Source: Pseudoxanthomonas sp.
GTDB taxonomy: Bacteria; Pseudomonadota; Gammaproteobacteria; Xanthomonadales; Xanthomonadaceae
Reading direction: 5' to 3'
Length of the DNA stretch: 64,000 nt
Assembly: GCF_002863005.1 (NCBI RefSeq)
Contig: NZ_PKDG01000004.1
Location: forward strand, 1-64,000
In this document: piece after piece, positions 18,620 to 28,089 of the stretch
Numbering within the stretch: position 1 is the first letter of the stretch
Layout: every line of letters starts with the position of its first letter
The notes under the pieces: generated by a model
The model's database searches: none
What the model was told of the DNA's origin: nothing
What the model saw: only the letters and a program-made list of their open reading frames with translations
Translations under genes and position numbers: made by a program

Positions 18620-19596
18620 GACATGACGTCGGCGGCGATCTCGAACGAACGCAGGCGCTTGCCGTGGTCGAAGATGTTGGCGGTCAGCATCAGCTCATCC
18701 GGGCGATGCCGCTGGATGAAGTCGGCGATGCCCTTGCGCACGGTATCGCGGCTGCCGACGACCGCGCACGCCAGCGCCTGCGCGACGCCGGCCTTTTCGT
18801 GCGGCTCCCAGAAGGCCTCGATGTCGTCGATCGGCGGCGGCACCCGTCCCGCACGGCCTCGACGCAGGTTGACGAAGGCCTGCTGTTGGGTGGTGAACAG
18901 GTAGCGCGCTTCCTCGTCCGTCTCGGCGGCCACGACGTTCAGGGCGAGCATCGCGTGCGGCTTGGCCAGACGCTTCGAGGGACGGAAATCGCGGTGGTAC
19001 AGCAAGAGCGCCTGGTCCATCGCGTCGGGCGCGAAATGCGATGCGAACGCATAGGGCAAGCCCAGCGCGGCCGCGAGTTGCGCGCCGAACAGGCTGGAAC
19101 CGAGCAGCCACACGGGCACCTCGAGTCCCGCACCCGGCACGGCACGCACGGCCTGCCCGTCCTGTGCCGGCTCGAAGTAGCGCAGCACTTCCTGCACGTC
19201 CTGCGGGAACTGCTCGGCACTGTCGAAGTAGCGCCGCAAGGCGCGTGCGGTCGCCTGGTCGGTGCCCGGTGCGCGACCCAGGCCGAGGTCAATGCGGCCG
19301 GGATACAGCGACGCGAGCGTGCCGAACTGCTCGGCCACCTGCAGCGGTGAATGGTTCGGCAGCATGATGCCGCCGGAACCGACGCGGATCGTCGACGTCG
19401 CACCGGCGACGTGACCGATCAACACGGCCGTCGCGGCGCTGGCGATGCCCGGCATGTTGTGGTGCTCGGCCAGCCAGTAGCGGGTGTAGCCCCAGCGCTC
19501 GGCGTGCTGCGCCAGGTCGCGCATGTGGACGAACGCCTGCGTGGTGTCGCTGCCCTCGCAGACGGGGGCAAGATCGAGGAGCGAATACGGGATCAT
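18616..19596 (-). CDS. LLM-class flavin-dependent oxidoreductase (luciferase-like)
   Basis: A 326-residue luciferase-like monooxygenase. [17 protein letters not shown] (core WLAEHHNM) and [12 protein letters not shown] are signatures of the LLM subgroup that includes YhbW and other MsnO8-type proteins. These TIM-barrel enzymes use FMN with unknown natural substrates. The start is taken at MIPYSLLDL (19596), where the family alignment begins. Confidence 0.85.
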   Translation of the reverse strand: MIPYSLLDLAPVCEGSDTTQAFVHMRDLAQHAERWGYTRYWLAEHHNMPGIASAATAVLIGHVAGATSTIRVGSGGIMLPNHSPLQVAEQFGTLASLYPGRIDLGLGRAPGTDQATARALRRYFDSAEQFPQDVQEVLRYFEPAQDGQAVRAVPGAGLEVPVWLLGSSLFGAQLAAALGLPYAFASHFAPDAMDQALLLYHRDFRPSKRLAKPHAMLALNVVAAETDEEARYLFTTQQQAFVNLRRGRAGRVPPPIDDIEAFWEPHEKAGVAQALACAVVGSRDTVRKGIADFIQRHRPDELMLTANIFDHGKRLRSFEIAADVMS

Positions 19597-19681
19597 GGAA
19601 CGGCCTTGCGATGACGATGACATCGTCATGGGGATCCGCGGCGACGGATTCCACCGCCGCGTGCGGGATGCTGTATCCCGC

Positions 19682-20353
19682 TCAGCCCATCAGGTCGAAC
19701 GGGCCGCCCTGGGCCAGGGCACGCTGGTAAGCGGGTCGCGAATGGATGCGCTGCAGGAAGCCGGCGAGGTTCGGGTAAGCATCGAGTCCGGCGCGCACGG
19801 CCGCCGCTTCCACCGGGAAACTCATCTGGATGTCGGCCGCACTGAACTGATCGCCCGCGAACCACGCGGCCTTGCCCAGTTCGGCGTTCATGTAATCTAG
19901 GTGCAGCTTCACCTGGGGCCCGACGAAGGTCCTCATCGCCTTGTCGGCGATGCCGCGTGCCACCGGCCGTGCGAAGAAGGGCATGGGGGCTTTCTTCAGG
20001 CGCGAGAACACCAGGCTCAGCAGCATCGGCGGCATCGCCGAGCCTTCGGCATAGTGCAGCCAGTAGCGATAGCGCAGGTGCTCGGCGGTGCCCGGCGACG
20101 GCGCGAACCGGCGCGCGGCGTCGTAGCGTTCCACCAGGTATTCGAGCACCGCGCCGGACTCGGCCAGCACGTGATCGCCATCCACGACCACCGGGGATTT
20201 GCCCAATGGATGCACCTTCTTCAATTCCAGTGGCGCCAGCATTGTCTTCGGGTCGCGCTGGTAGCGCACCACGGCGTAATCCAAGCCCAGTTCCTCGAGC
20301 AGCCAGAGCACGCGCTGGGAACGGGAGTTGTTGAGGTGGTGGACGGTGAGCAT
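19682..20353 (-). CDS. Glutathione S-transferase
   Basis: A 223-residue GST. The active-site region [19 protein letters not shown] holds the probable catalytic Ser/Asn near residues 8-12. The cis-proline loop GKSPVVVDG and the [10 protein letters not shown] glutathione contact follow. It resembles the Ure2/theta-like bacterial GSTs. Transcribed in the same direction as the LLM gene but with 85 bases between them. Confidence 0.85.
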   Translation of the reverse strand: MLTVHHLNNSRSQRVLWLLEELGLDYAVVRYQRDPKTMLAPLELKKVHPLGKSPVVVDGDHVLAESGAVLEYLVERYDAARRFAPSPGTAEHLRYRYWLHYAEGSAMPPMLLSLVFSRLKKAPMPFFARPVARGIADKAMRTFVGPQVKLHLDYMNAELGKAAWFAGDQFSAADIQMSFPVEAAAVRAGLDAYPNLAGFLQRIHSRPAYQRALAQGGPFDLMG

Positions 20354-20404
20354 GCGCCAGCGCTCCGCGTGGGGTCCGCCATCCTACCTCGCGGCATATG
20401 CCGT

Positions 20405-20470
20405 TGTGGAAGCGACGTGAGTCGCGATGACGGAGCAGGGAAAGCGATCGCAACTCACGTCGCTCCCACA
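20405..20470. repeat. REP-like inverted repeat between gst and selO genes
   Basis: The left arm carries AAGCGACGTGAGTCGCGAT, and the right arm ATCGCAACTCACGTCGCTCC is its imperfect complement. It belongs to the same GCGACGT-type family as the element at 24620-24738. It ends about 15 bases from the selO stop. Confidence 0.75.
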
Positions 20471-20484
20471 CCTGTCATCACGCC

Positions 20485-22053
20485 CTATGAACTACACGAC
20501 AGCATCGAACATCCCGCACGGTCACGTGCCCAGTCCGGCCGGCGCTGCGCGAACCGCTCGCGGCCGGGCTGGTCGTCGTAGGGCCGGCGCATGACGGTCA
20601 GCAGATCGTGTACCCCGGACAGGTCGCCGCCTTCGGCCGCCTCGATCGCCTGCTGCGTCAGGTAATTCCGCAGCACGTAGCGGGGGTTGGCCAGGCGCAT
20701 GCGCTCGCGGCGCGTCGCGGGATCGAGCGGATCATCGTCGAGCCGGCGCGCGTGCGCTGCCAGCCAATCGCGGAGCGCTGGCGCCACGCGTTCGCGCTTG
20801 CCGGCGTCGTAGAACGCGTCGTCGAACGAAGCCAGCGAGGCATCGCCCAGGTCCGCATCGATCAGTGCACGGAAGAACAGGGTCATGTCGACCTCGCACT
20901 GCTGCAACAACGCCTGCAGATCCTGCATATGCTCGAGATCGCCGTCGCGACATGCCGCCAGGCCCAGCTTGCGCGCGACGGTCTCGCGTTCCTCGGCCGC
21001 ATGGGTATCGGCAAAGGCCTGCAGCCCGTCCTGCAACGCGTCCACGCCTTCGAACAGGGGCGAGAGTGCATGGGCGAACCGGGTGAGGTTCCAGCCCGCC
21101 ACGCGCGGCTGCCAGCCGAAGCGGTAGCGACGGCCCTGCGCATCGGTGGTGTTCGGCGTCCAGTCCGGATCATAGTCATCGACCCAGCCGTAGGGGCCGT
21201 AGTCGATGGTCAGGCCAAGCACCGACATGTTGTCCGTGTTCATCACCCCATGGACGAATCCCACGCGCATCCAGTGCGCCACCATCACCGCCGTGCGTTC
21301 GCAGACCTCGGCGAACCACGCGGCATACAGCGCCTCGCCTTCGCCGGACAGGTGGGGAAAATCGCGGCGGAGCGTGAAATCCACCAGCGCGCGCAGGAGA
21401 TCGGTTTCGCCGCGCGAGGACGGCAACTGGTAATGGCCGAAGCGCAGGAACGACGGCGCCACGCGGCAGACGATCGCGCCGGGTTCCGCTTTCGGGTGAC
21501 CGTCGTAGAACATGTCGCGCACCACCTGTTCGCCGGTACCGACCAGGCTCAGGGCGCGCGTCGTCGGTACGCCGAGATGGTGCATGGCCTCGCTGCAAAG
21601 GAACTCGCGGATAGACGAGCGGAGCACCGCGCGCCCGTCGGCGGTACGCGAATACGGCGTCGGTCCGGCGCCCTTGAGCTGCAGCTCCCAGCGTTCACCC
21701 CGCGCATTGATCACTTCGCCCAGGGTGATGGCGCGGCCGTCGCCAAGCTGGCCCGCCCACTGGCCGAACTGGTGGCCGCCGTAGTTGCCGGCGTAAGGCT
21801 GCATGCCCGGCAACAGGGCATTGCCGCCGAACACCTGCGCGAAGGCGTGGGACGCGACATCCGCCTCTTCCAGATTCAGCAGCGCCGCGACGTCGGGCGA
21901 ATGCGCCAGCAGCGTCGGCGCGGCAACGGGCGTGGGCTGGGCCGGCGACCACACCGCGCCTCGAACCTCGCGACGCCGGTATCCCTGCTCCGGGTCCCCC
22001 GGCAGCTCGCGGACGAAGCGATTGTCGAAGCGCAGCGCGTCCAGGCCGCTCAT
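20485..22053 (-). CDS. selO: SelO/YdiU-type protein adenylyltransferase
   Basis: A 522-residue pseudokinase-fold protein. [23 protein letters not shown] and [21 protein letters not shown] (cores GGHQFG and GPTPYSR) are SelO hallmarks, and NTDNMS holds the metal-binding residues. It ends with the conserved CSMLSCSS; the redox cysteine replaces the selenocysteine of eukaryotic SelO. SelO transfers AMP to proteins and responds to redox stress. The start ATG (22053) overlaps the trhO stop by ATGA, so the pair is translationally coupled. Confidence 0.9.
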   Translation of the reverse strand: MSGLDALRFDNRFVRELPGDPEQGYRRREVRGAVWSPAQPTPVAAPTLLAHSPDVAALLNLEEADVASHAFAQVFGGNALLPGMQPYAGNYGGHQFGQWAGQLGDGRAITLGEVINARGERWELQLKGAGPTPYSRTADGRAVLRSSIREFLCSEAMHHLGVPTTRALSLVGTGEQVVRDMFYDGHPKAEPGAIVCRVAPSFLRFGHYQLPSSRGETDLLRALVDFTLRRDFPHLSGEGEALYAAWFAEVCERTAVMVAHWMRVGFVHGVMNTDNMSVLGLTIDYGPYGWVDDYDPDWTPNTTDAQGRRYRFGWQPRVAGWNLTRFAHALSPLFEGVDALQDGLQAFADTHAAEERETVARKLGLAACRDGDLEHMQDLQALLQQCEVDMTLFFRALIDADLGDASLASFDDAFYDAGKRERVAPALRDWLAAHARRLDDDPLDPATRRERMRLANPRYVLRNYLTQQAIEAAEGGDLSGVHDLLTVMRRPYDDQPGRERFAQRRPDWARDRAGCSMLSCSS

Positions 22054-22799
22054 GCGGCGTCCGCAGGCGCGTCCATCTGCGGCGTCAGGTCGGGCCACAG
22101 CGCCACCCGCTCGTCGAACACGAAGCAGGCACCCTCATAACCGAAACCGCCGACCTGCTCGAAGTAGCCGAGGATGCCGTCGTCGAGTTGCAGCACGTTG
22201 TCCATGCCATCGGCCTGCATCCACAAGGCCGCCTTCTCGCAGCGGATGCCGCCGGTGCAGAAGCTGACGACGGTAGCGTCCTTCAGTGCATCGCGATGCG
22301 GCGCCAATGCGGCCGGAAGATCGGTGAACTTGTCGATCGGCAGCGTCAGCGCGCCGGCGAAGGTGCCGTGTTCGGTCTCCTGTGCGTTGCGCGTATCCAG
22401 CATCACCACGCGGCGTCCCGTGTCGTCGTGGCCCTGCTCCAGCCAGCGCGCCAGCGTGCGCGGTTCGACGACCGGCGCGCGAGCGCTCTCCGGCGTCGTG
22501 CCGGGACGGCGGAAGCTGATGATTTCCGGCTTCACCTTGACCTTGAGGCGGGCGAAGGGAGCCCGGCGGCTGTAGCTGTACTTCACGCGCAGGCCGGCGA
22601 AGCGCGCATCCTCGTGCAGCGGTGCGAGGAAAGCGGCGATGGCCTCCGCCTCACCGGCCAGGAACATGTTCAACCCTTCGCCCGCCACCAGGACCGACCC
22701 GCGCAGCGACAGCGTTTCGGCACGCGTGCGCAGCGTGGCCGCGAATGTCTGGGGCGCGTCGATGGGCGTGAAGTGATAGGCGGCGATGTTGGTGACCAT
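22050..22799 (-). CDS. trhO: tRNA uridine(34) hydroxylase TrhO (rhodanese domain)
   Basis: A 249-residue protein of the YceA/TrhO family. The N-terminal ferredoxin-like part is followed by a rhodanese domain with catalytic Cys181 in [11 protein letters not shown]. TrhO makes 5-hydroxyuridine at tRNA position 34 using prephenate-derived oxidation or molecular oxygen. Here it leads an operon with selO. Its start lies 38 bases from the first ArsR-type palindrome, so that repressor might also affect this promoter (inference). Confidence 0.9.
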   Translation of the reverse strand: MVTNIAAYHFTPIDAPQTFAATLRTRAETLSLRGSVLVAGEGLNMFLAGEAEAIAAFLAPLHEDARFAGLRVKYSYSRRAPFARLKVKVKPEIISFRRPGTTPESARAPVVEPRTLARWLEQGHDDTGRRVVMLDTRNAQETEHGTFAGALTLPIDKFTDLPAALAPHRDALKDATVVSFCTGGIRCEKAALWMQADGMDNVLQLDDGILGYFEQVGGFGYEGACFVFDERVALWPDLTPQMDAPADAA

Positions 22800-22836
22800 G
22801 TCGCGATTTTACCGCCCGTCAGCCTTTCCCCTTTAT

Positions 22837-22852
22837 TCAACCAGATGGTTGA
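22837..22852. promoter_or_regulatory. ArsR-type operator palindrome 1
   Basis: TCAACCA-GA-TGGTTGA: two perfect 7-base inverted arms around a 2-base spacer. It lies in the trhO/arsR divergent gap, centred 41 bases (about four helical turns) from the second copy. Confidence 0.75.
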
Positions 22853-22861
22853 CAGTAGGTG

Positions 22862-23248
22862 ATGATCGAGCCAATACTCAACCATATGGTTGAACATGAT
22901 GCCCCGCAACTCGATGCCGTCTTCCACGCCCTGGCGGATGGCACGCGCCGCCGCATGCTGCGCAGCCTGCGGGGGCAGGCCCGCAGCGTGGGCGAACTGG
23001 CGGCACCGTTCCGGATCTCGCTGGCGGCGGCGTCCAAGCACATCAAGGTCCTGGAGCGCGCCGGACTGGTCACGCGCCAGATCCGCGGCCGCACCCACCT
23101 GTGCTACCTGCAACCCCAGGCGCTGGCCGATGGCGAGGCGTGGTTGCGCGAGTACGCGCAGTTCTGGACCGCCCGCCTCGACGCGCTCGATACCGTCCTG
23201 CAAGCGGACACCCCACCTTCCGCCACGCCTACCCGGGAACAGCCATGA
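22862..23248 (+). CDS. ArsR-family transcriptional repressor
   Basis: A 128-residue winged-helix regulator. The HTH lies in SVGELAAPFRISLAAASKHIKVLERAGLV (cores SVGELA and AASKHIKVL). No metal-binding cysteine pair is seen, as in the ArsR branch that is paired with SRPBCC proteins. ATG 22862 (or GTG 22859) is used, but ATG 22886, inside operator 2, would give a protein starting MVEHDAPQ and is also possible. It overlaps the next gene by ATGA. Binding to the two adjacent palindromes for autorepression is inference. Confidence 0.83.
   Translation: MIEPILNHMVEHDAPQLDAVFHALADGTRRRMLRSLRGQARSVGELAAPFRISLAAASKHIKVLERAGLVTRQIRGRTHLCYLQPQALADGEAWLREYAQFWTARLDALDTVLQADTPPSATPTREQP
22878..22893. promoter_or_regulatory. 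ArsR-type operator palindrome 2
   Basis: TCAACCATATGGTTGA is a perfect 16-base palindrome with the same arms as the site at 22837. It sits within the first codons of the arsR gene, so binding would block transcription or initiation directly. Confidence 0.75.
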
Positions 23249-23694
23249 CCTCTTCCGCCCCAGGCACGGTCGATGTCACCGTGCAACGCGCCTTCACGGC
23301 CTCTGCCGAACGTGTTTTCGACGCGTGGCTGACGCCGCGCCTGCTGGGCCAGTGGATGATGGGTCCCGACATTCGCGAGGAGAAACTGCTGCGCCTGGAC
23401 GTGGATGCGCGCGTCGGTGGCCGCTTCTCGATGCTGGTCGAGCGCGACGGCGAGCGCATCGACCACGTCGGCGAGTATCTCGTCATCGACCGGCCGCACC
23501 GGCTGTCGTTCACCTGGACCATCGCCGGCGAGGCCGATCAGGACGGCAGCCGGGTCGATATCGTGCTCACGCCGACACCCGCCGGCTGCGAGCTGCGCCT
23601 GACCCATACCCTTCCGCGCGCCTGGGCCGACTATGCCGACCGCACGCAGCAGGGCTGGAGCACGATGCTCGAGGCCCTGCAGCGGCTGTTCTGA
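23245..23694 (+). CDS. SRPBCC (AHSA1/START-like) domain protein
   Basis: A 149-residue helix-grip protein of the activator of Hsp90 ATPase homologue (AHSA1) family, with FTASAERVFDAWLTP near the N-terminus and GWSTMLEALQRLF at the end. Such proteins bind hydrophobic ligands; the role is unknown. It is coupled to the ArsR gene through a 4-base overlap, a common two-gene module. Confidence 0.85.
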   Translation: MTSSAPGTVDVTVQRAFTASAERVFDAWLTPRLLGQWMMGPDIREEKLLRLDVDARVGGRFSMLVERDGERIDHVGEYLVIDRPHRLSFTWTIAGEADQDGSRVDIVLTPTPAGCELRLTHTLPRAWADYADRTQQGWSTMLEALQRLF

Positions 23695-23734
23695 TCCTCG
23701 GTACTGAACTCAGACCGGGCAAGCCGCCCAGCCG

Positions 23735-24097
23735 TCAGAGCAGCAACCAGGGCAATGCCAGCGTCACCGCGACGATGAAGAGCATCGCGGCCAGGATGCC
23801 GACGACGTACAGCGGCCGATCGCGCAGCAGCCCGGCGAACGTCTCGGCGTGCCCTTCGCGCTCGGCGGTGGCGCGTTCGGACCGTGCGTGCTCGCGACGC
23901 TTCGCCTGATAGCCCGCCATCAGCGTCTTCGCGCGCACCAGCTGGTCCGCATCGTCGATCCACAGGCCGCCGGCGGAGATGCCCCACGGGCTGGGCGGGG
24001 TTTCGTAGAAGTCGATCGCGTTGGCGCGCAGCAGTTGGCGCACGTCGTCGGCTTCGTCTACGGGCACGTTGCGCAGATTGAGGAACAGTTTGGCCAT
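23735..24097 (-). CDS. DUF6164-type membrane-anchored protein
   Basis: A 120-residue protein. The soluble N-terminal part (MAKLFLNLRNVPVDEADDV..., then PSPWGISAGGLWIDD) matches a small family seen in Xanthomonadaceae that I recall as DUF6164. The last about 28 residues are one hydrophobic segment ending LPWLLL at the C-terminus. The fold of the N-terminus resembles DUF2007-type signal transducing proteins. Function unknown. Confidence 0.75.
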   Translation of the reverse strand: MAKLFLNLRNVPVDEADDVRQLLRANAIDFYETPPSPWGISAGGLWIDDADQLVRAKTLMAGYQAKRREHARSERATAEREGHAETFAGLLRDRPLYVVGILAAMLFIVAVTLALPWLLL

Positions 24098-24172
24098 CGG
24101 GACAGTCTAGCGGGTCGACGTCGGGCGCACCGGCGTGCGGTACCCTGCACACCCCTCTCATCCGGACGACTC

Positions 24173-24607
24173 ATGCGCTCCCTGCTGCTCGCCTTCTCGC
24201 TGACCCTGCTCGCTGCCTGTACGCCTGCCGGTCCGCCGCCTGGCGGCAGCGTGGCCGACCTGCAACGCATCGACACGCAGGCAGGCAGTGGCGCCATCGC
24301 CACCCGCGGCAGCGACGTCACCGTGCACTACACCGGCTGGTTGTACGACGAGACGGCGCCGCAGCAACGAGGCATGAAGTTCGACAGCTCGGTCGACCGC
24401 GGCGAGCCCTTCACCTTCCTGCTGGGCGCCGGCCAGGTCATCCGGGGCTGGGACGACGGGGTGGCCGGCATGAAAGTCGGCGGCAAGCGCACGCTGAAGA
24501 TCCCGGGCGACCTCGCCTACGGCAGCAGCGGTGCCGGCGGCGTCATTCCGCCGAACGCTTCGCTGGTGTTCGACGTGGAACTGCTGGACGTGAAGGCACA
24601 CGAGTGA
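24173..24607 (+). CDS. FKBP-type peptidyl-prolyl isomerase lipoprotein
   Basis: A 144-residue lipoprotein (lipobox LLAAC, Cys15) with one FKBP domain: VHYTGWLYD, the FDSSVDRGEPFTF loop, GQVIRGWDDGV, and the C-terminal IPPNASLVFDVELLDV. It assists folding of periplasmic or outer-membrane proteins at the membrane. Convergent with the serine hydrolase, separated by a REP-like repeat. Confidence 0.9.
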   Translation: MRSLLLAFSLTLLAACTPAGPPPGGSVADLQRIDTQAGSGAIATRGSDVTVHYTGWLYDETAPQQRGMKFDSSVDRGEPFTFLLGAGQVIRGWDDGVAGMKVGGKRTLKIPGDLAYGSSGAGGVIPPNASLVFDVELLDVKAHE

Positions 24608-24619
24608 GGGCGTGGGTTC

Positions 24620-24738
24620 TGTAGGAGCGACGTCAGTCGCGACCGCGCAGCCTGACCGCACGGCGCGGAAACTCGCGCGCGGCGTCGACGGTTCACGTGT
24701 CCTTTTTTCTCGCGGTCGCGACTCACGTCGCTCCTGCA
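24620..24738. repeat. REP-like paired inverted repeat between FKBP and serine hydrolase genes
   Basis: The left arm (24620-24647) starts TGTAGGAGCGACGTCAGTCG and the right arm (24711-24738) is its near-perfect complement ending CGCTCCTGCA. The 63-base spacer contains a TTTTTT run. This is the clearest copy of the GTAGGAGCGACG family in the window. Confidence 0.85.
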
Positions 24739-24751
24739 GAGGAGGCCACGG

Positions 24752-26347
24752 CTACTCCACCGGCGCCAGCCGCAGGTCGTGGAAGTCGAAACTGAAATCG
24801 GTCAGCGGCGAGATCGCTTCCATCCGCGCCTCGCGGATGCCGCCGTCGGGTTTCAGCGAATACGTCAGGAAGGCGTCGGCGTTGAGCCAGCGTTCGCGCC
24901 AGCGCACCACGAAGGTGTCGTGCTGCCAGTGCTGCAGGTCGCCGACCAGTTCCGGCGTGCGGCTGAAGCGCAGCACCAGGCGCTCGCCTTCCTGGGCCAC
25001 GACGACATCGCCATACCACGGGTCGCGCAGCGTGCCGGCGTATTTCGCCAGCGGCAGCGAGGGCTCCGACGTGGCGTCGCGCGCGGCCTGCAGTTTCTGC
25101 CAGTGTTCGTCGGCGTTGCCCTTGGCCTGCGCCACCTGCGCCTGGTAGGCGGCCAGCCAGTCGGTGCCGCTGTTCGCAAGGTAGGCATCCAGTACCTTCA
25201 GCGTCACGGCATTGAAGGCCGCACCCACCTCCTGGTTCGTCAGTACCACGACACCGAGCTTGCGCTCCGGCACCAGCGTCACGCGCGAGACCATGCCCGG
25301 CCATCCGCCGGTATGCCACACCAGCTTGCGGCCCTGGAAATCCGAGACCATCCAGCCTTCGCCGTAGCCGAGAAAGTTCGGCTTGGCGGCCTTCAGCGCC
25401 TCCACCTTGGGTTCCGGGATCGGGATCGGCGTGACCAGCGACCACATCGCCCTCTGGCGCTCCGGCGTGAACAGCGCATGCTCGCGCCCCTGCGCATCCC
25501 GATAGGTGCCGCCGGCGAGCTGGGTATTCATCCATTTCGCCATGTCGTTCACGCTGGCATAGAGGCCACCGGCGCCGGCCACATTGCGCCACGTCATCCG
25601 CGGCGCCGGCTGCAGCGTGGTGAAGTCGGCCATGGCGTGGCCGGTGGCGACATTGTCGCCCGGCTTCAGCGCATCGCTGTTGTAGCGCGTCTCGCGCATG
25701 TCCAGCGGCTGGAAGAAACGCGTGCGCAGGAACTGGGCGTAGGACTGGCCGCTGGCCTGCTCCACCACCAGCTGGGCCACACCGTAGAGGATGTTGTCGT
25801 AGGCATAGCGTTCGCGGAACCCGCCGCTCAACGGCACATCGCGCAGGCGCTCGGCCACTTCGCGGTTGCTGTAGGTGGTGGTGGGCCAGTACAGCAGGTC
25901 GCCCGCACCCAGTCCCAGCCCGCTGCGGTGAACCAGCAGGTCGCGGATGCGCATCTCGCGGGTGACATAAGGATCGGCCATGCGGAACCATGGCAGGTGG
26001 TCGATCACGCGGTCTTCCAGGGAGAGTTTGCCTTCGCCGGCCAGCATGGACAGCGAGGCCGAGGTGAACGCTTTCGTGTTCGAGGCGATGGCGAACATCG
26101 TGTGCGCGTCGACCTTGGCCGGCTTGCCGAGCTCGCGCTCGCCCCAGCCTTTCGCCAGCACCACCTCGCCGTCCTTCACCACCGCCACCGCGATGCCCGG
26201 TACATCGAACGCCTTGCGCACCGATTCGACGTAGGCATCGATATCCTGCAACTCGGGCGGCGGCGATGGCGCCCCGGCGAGCGCCACCGGCGTGGCAAGG
26301 CAGAGCAGCAAGAGCGCGCGGCGCGCGACCGCAGGCGACATCGACAT
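24752..26347 (-). CDS. Secreted serine hydrolase (class C beta-lactamase family, DUF3471 C-terminus)
   Basis: A 531-residue exported hydrolase with a signal peptide (to about residue 25). Active-site motifs are SNTK (Ser89-Lys92), YDN (183-185) and HTGG (345-348). The C-terminal about 110 residues match a DUF3471-like beta domain. Members include D-aminopeptidases, esterases and AmpC-like enzymes, and an antibiotic-degrading role should not be assumed. Start 26347 has AGGGGA seven bases upstream. Confidence 0.88.
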   Translation of the reverse strand: MSMSPAVARRALLLLCLATPVALAGAPSPPPELQDIDAYVESVRKAFDVPGIAVAVVKDGEVVLAKGWGERELGKPAKVDAHTMFAIASNTKAFTSASLSMLAGEGKLSLEDRVIDHLPWFRMADPYVTREMRIRDLLVHRSGLGLGAGDLLYWPTTTYSNREVAERLRDVPLSGGFRERYAYDNILYGVAQLVVEQASGQSYAQFLRTRFFQPLDMRETRYNSDALKPGDNVATGHAMADFTTLQPAPRMTWRNVAGAGGLYASVNDMAKWMNTQLAGGTYRDAQGREHALFTPERQRAMWSLVTPIPIPEPKVEALKAAKPNFLGYGEGWMVSDFQGRKLVWHTGGWPGMVSRVTLVPERKLGVVVLTNQEVGAAFNAVTLKVLDAYLANSGTDWLAAYQAQVAQAKGNADEHWQKLQAARDATSEPSLPLAKYAGTLRDPWYGDVVVAQEGERLVLRFSRTPELVGDLQHWQHDTFVVRWRERWLNADAFLTYSLKPDGGIREARMEAISPLTDFSFDFHDLRLAPVE

Positions 26348-26429
26348 CGGCAGATCCCCTTCACGTGTTGCGCACGACGATACCGCAGGCCGTGCATCCG
26401 CCGGGAGTGCTGTCCGGGCACGGCATACT

Positions 26430-27698
26430 ATGCGGATGCCTTCACCCCGTAGCGATGCCCCACCCCTCCCGCACACCGTCGCCGTCATCGGCGGCGGGCC
26501 GGCAGGCCTGATGGCCGCCGAAACGCTGCGCGCCGCGGGGCTGCAGGTCGACCTGTACGACGCGAAGGGCTCGGTGGGAAGGAAGTTCCTGATCGCCGGC
26601 AAGGGCGGCATGAACCTGACCCACTCGGATCCGTTCGAGGTGTTCGTCACGCGCTACGGCACGCGCACGCGTGAGGTCGCCGCGTGGCTCCGCGACTTCG
26701 ATGCGGATGCCTTGCGTACATGGGCGAGCGGATTGGGCGTGGAGACATTCGTCGGCACGTCAGGTCGCGTGTTCCCGTCCGATCTGAAAGCCGCACCCCT
26801 GCTGCGCGGCTGGGTGCGACGACTGCGCGAACAGGGCGTGCGGTTCCACGTACAACATCGCTGGCTGGGCTGGGACGATGCGGGCGCGCTTCGCTTCGCC
26901 GCCCCCGACGGCGAAGTCGCCATGCGCGCCGATGCTGCGTTGCTGGCCATGGGCGGCGGCAGCTGGCCGGAGCTGGGGTCCGATGGTGCCTGGGTGGCGC
27001 CGCTGAAAGCCAAGGGCATCCACGTCGCGCCCTTGCAGCCATCGAACTGCGGCTTCGACATCGACTGGAGCGAACACCTGGCGACGCGCTTCGCCGGCGC
27101 GCCCCTCAAGCCCGTCGTCGCGCATTGGCATGACGCCGACGGCACGCCGCAGCAGCGCCAGGGCGAATGCGTCATCACCGCCACCGGCATCGAGGGCAGC
27201 CTGGTCTATGCGCTGTCGCCGATGCTGCGCGACGCCCTCGCACGCGACGGCGAGGCCACGCTGGTGCTGGACCTGCTGCCGGGGCGCGAGGAACGCGATC
27301 TTGTGCGCCGGCTGGCGAAGCCACGCGGCTCGCGTAGCCTGAGCGAGCACCTGCGTCGCGAAGCCGGCGTGAGTGGCGTGCGTGCGGCACTGCTGTACGA
27401 AGTGCTCGACAAGGCTGCGTTGTCCGATCCCGCGAAGATCGCCGCGACGCTGAAGCGCTTTCCCTTCCGCCTGCAGCGTACCCGCCCGATCGCCGAGGCC
27501 ATCAGCAGTGCCGGCGGCGTGGGGCTGGACGCGGTGGACGGGCGCCTGATGCTGAGCGACCTGCCCGGCGTGTTCGTGGCCGGCGAAATGCTCGACTGGG
27601 AAGCCCCCACGGGCGGCTACCTGCTGACGGCGTGCTTCGCCAGCGGTCGCCACGCCGCGCTGGGAGTGGTGGACTGGCTGGCGAAACGCAGCGCCTGA
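26430..27698 (+). CDS. NAD(P)/FAD-dependent flavoprotein (TIGR03862/BaiN-related)
   Basis: A 422-residue HI0933-like flavoprotein. It has VIGGGPAGLMAAE (19-31), GRKFLIAGKGGMNLTHSD (core AGKGGMNLTHS, the family signature), and C-terminal GVFVAGEMLDWEAPTGGYLL. It is a relative of the interrupted gene at 15694, but its signature marks it as the TIGR03862 branch, so it is probably not a simple replacement. Start could be ATG 26430 or 26436; neither has a clear ribosome site. Confidence 0.85.
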   Translation: MRMPSPRSDAPPLPHTVAVIGGGPAGLMAAETLRAAGLQVDLYDAKGSVGRKFLIAGKGGMNLTHSDPFEVFVTRYGTRTREVAAWLRDFDADALRTWASGLGVETFVGTSGRVFPSDLKAAPLLRGWVRRLREQGVRFHVQHRWLGWDDAGALRFAAPDGEVAMRADAALLAMGGGSWPELGSDGAWVAPLKAKGIHVAPLQPSNCGFDIDWSEHLATRFAGAPLKPVVAHWHDADGTPQQRQGECVITATGIEGSLVYALSPMLRDALARDGEATLVLDLLPGREERDLVRRLAKPRGSRSLSEHLRREAGVSGVRAALLYEVLDKAALSDPAKIAATLKRFPFRLQRTRPIAEAISSAGGVGLDAVDGRLMLSDLPGVFVAGEMLDWEAPTGGYLLTACFASGRHAALGVVDWLAKRSA

Positions 27699-27873
27699 GT
27701 GGTCGTCCGCAGGGGCTGCGGCGCGCACCCGGGAAGTGCGTGCCGCAGCGGCTGCGGAACGTGGGGCGCACGATACGCGATGGATTGTTGAGGCCTGGTT
27801 AGCGTTTCAAAGCAGTTTTATTACAGACATTTACGGCGCGATGTGCATGCTGGCCCTCACGCCACTTCCACGT

Positions 27874-28086
27874 TCACTCTGCTTCATCGCGCGCCGTTTC
27901 GCCGACGCCGGCCACACGCCTGGCCTTGGCGGCCACATGCATGTTGTCGATCAGGTTGGGATACCGGCGGCCTGCGGCTGCGGCGCGGGCACGCGCCTCT
28001 TCCACCTGGGCCGGACTCAGCGTCGAGGGGCCACCGCGTCGTATCGGTGCGGGACGCTGCCAGGGAGGCGGATTGCGCTTCGCCAT
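27874..28086 (-). CDS. Small hypothetical protein following ridA
   Basis: A 70-residue basic protein I do not recognise. It starts MAKRNPPPWQRP and holds a more conserved-looking YPNLIDNMHVAAKARRV. It begins 3 bases after the ridA-like stop on the same strand, so it is probably translated from the same mRNA. Between its end and the flavoprotein stop (27699-27873) lies non-coding sequence with an unusually AT-rich patch at 27799-27833. Confidence 0.55.
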   Translation of the reverse strand: MAKRNPPPWQRPAPIRRGGPSTLSPAQVEEARARAAAAGRRYPNLIDNMHVAAKARRVAGVGETARDEAE

Positions 28087-28089
28087 CGG

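Noticed and set aside
20400-20470. Possible rho-independent terminator of the gst gene region
   Set aside because: The palindrome lacks a T-tract and belongs to the REP-like family, so it is listed as a repeat.
24752-26347. Antibiotic beta-lactamase
   Set aside because: The SxxK/YxN/HTG motifs are shared by many esterases and peptidases, and the DUF3471-like tail argues for a general serine hydrolase.
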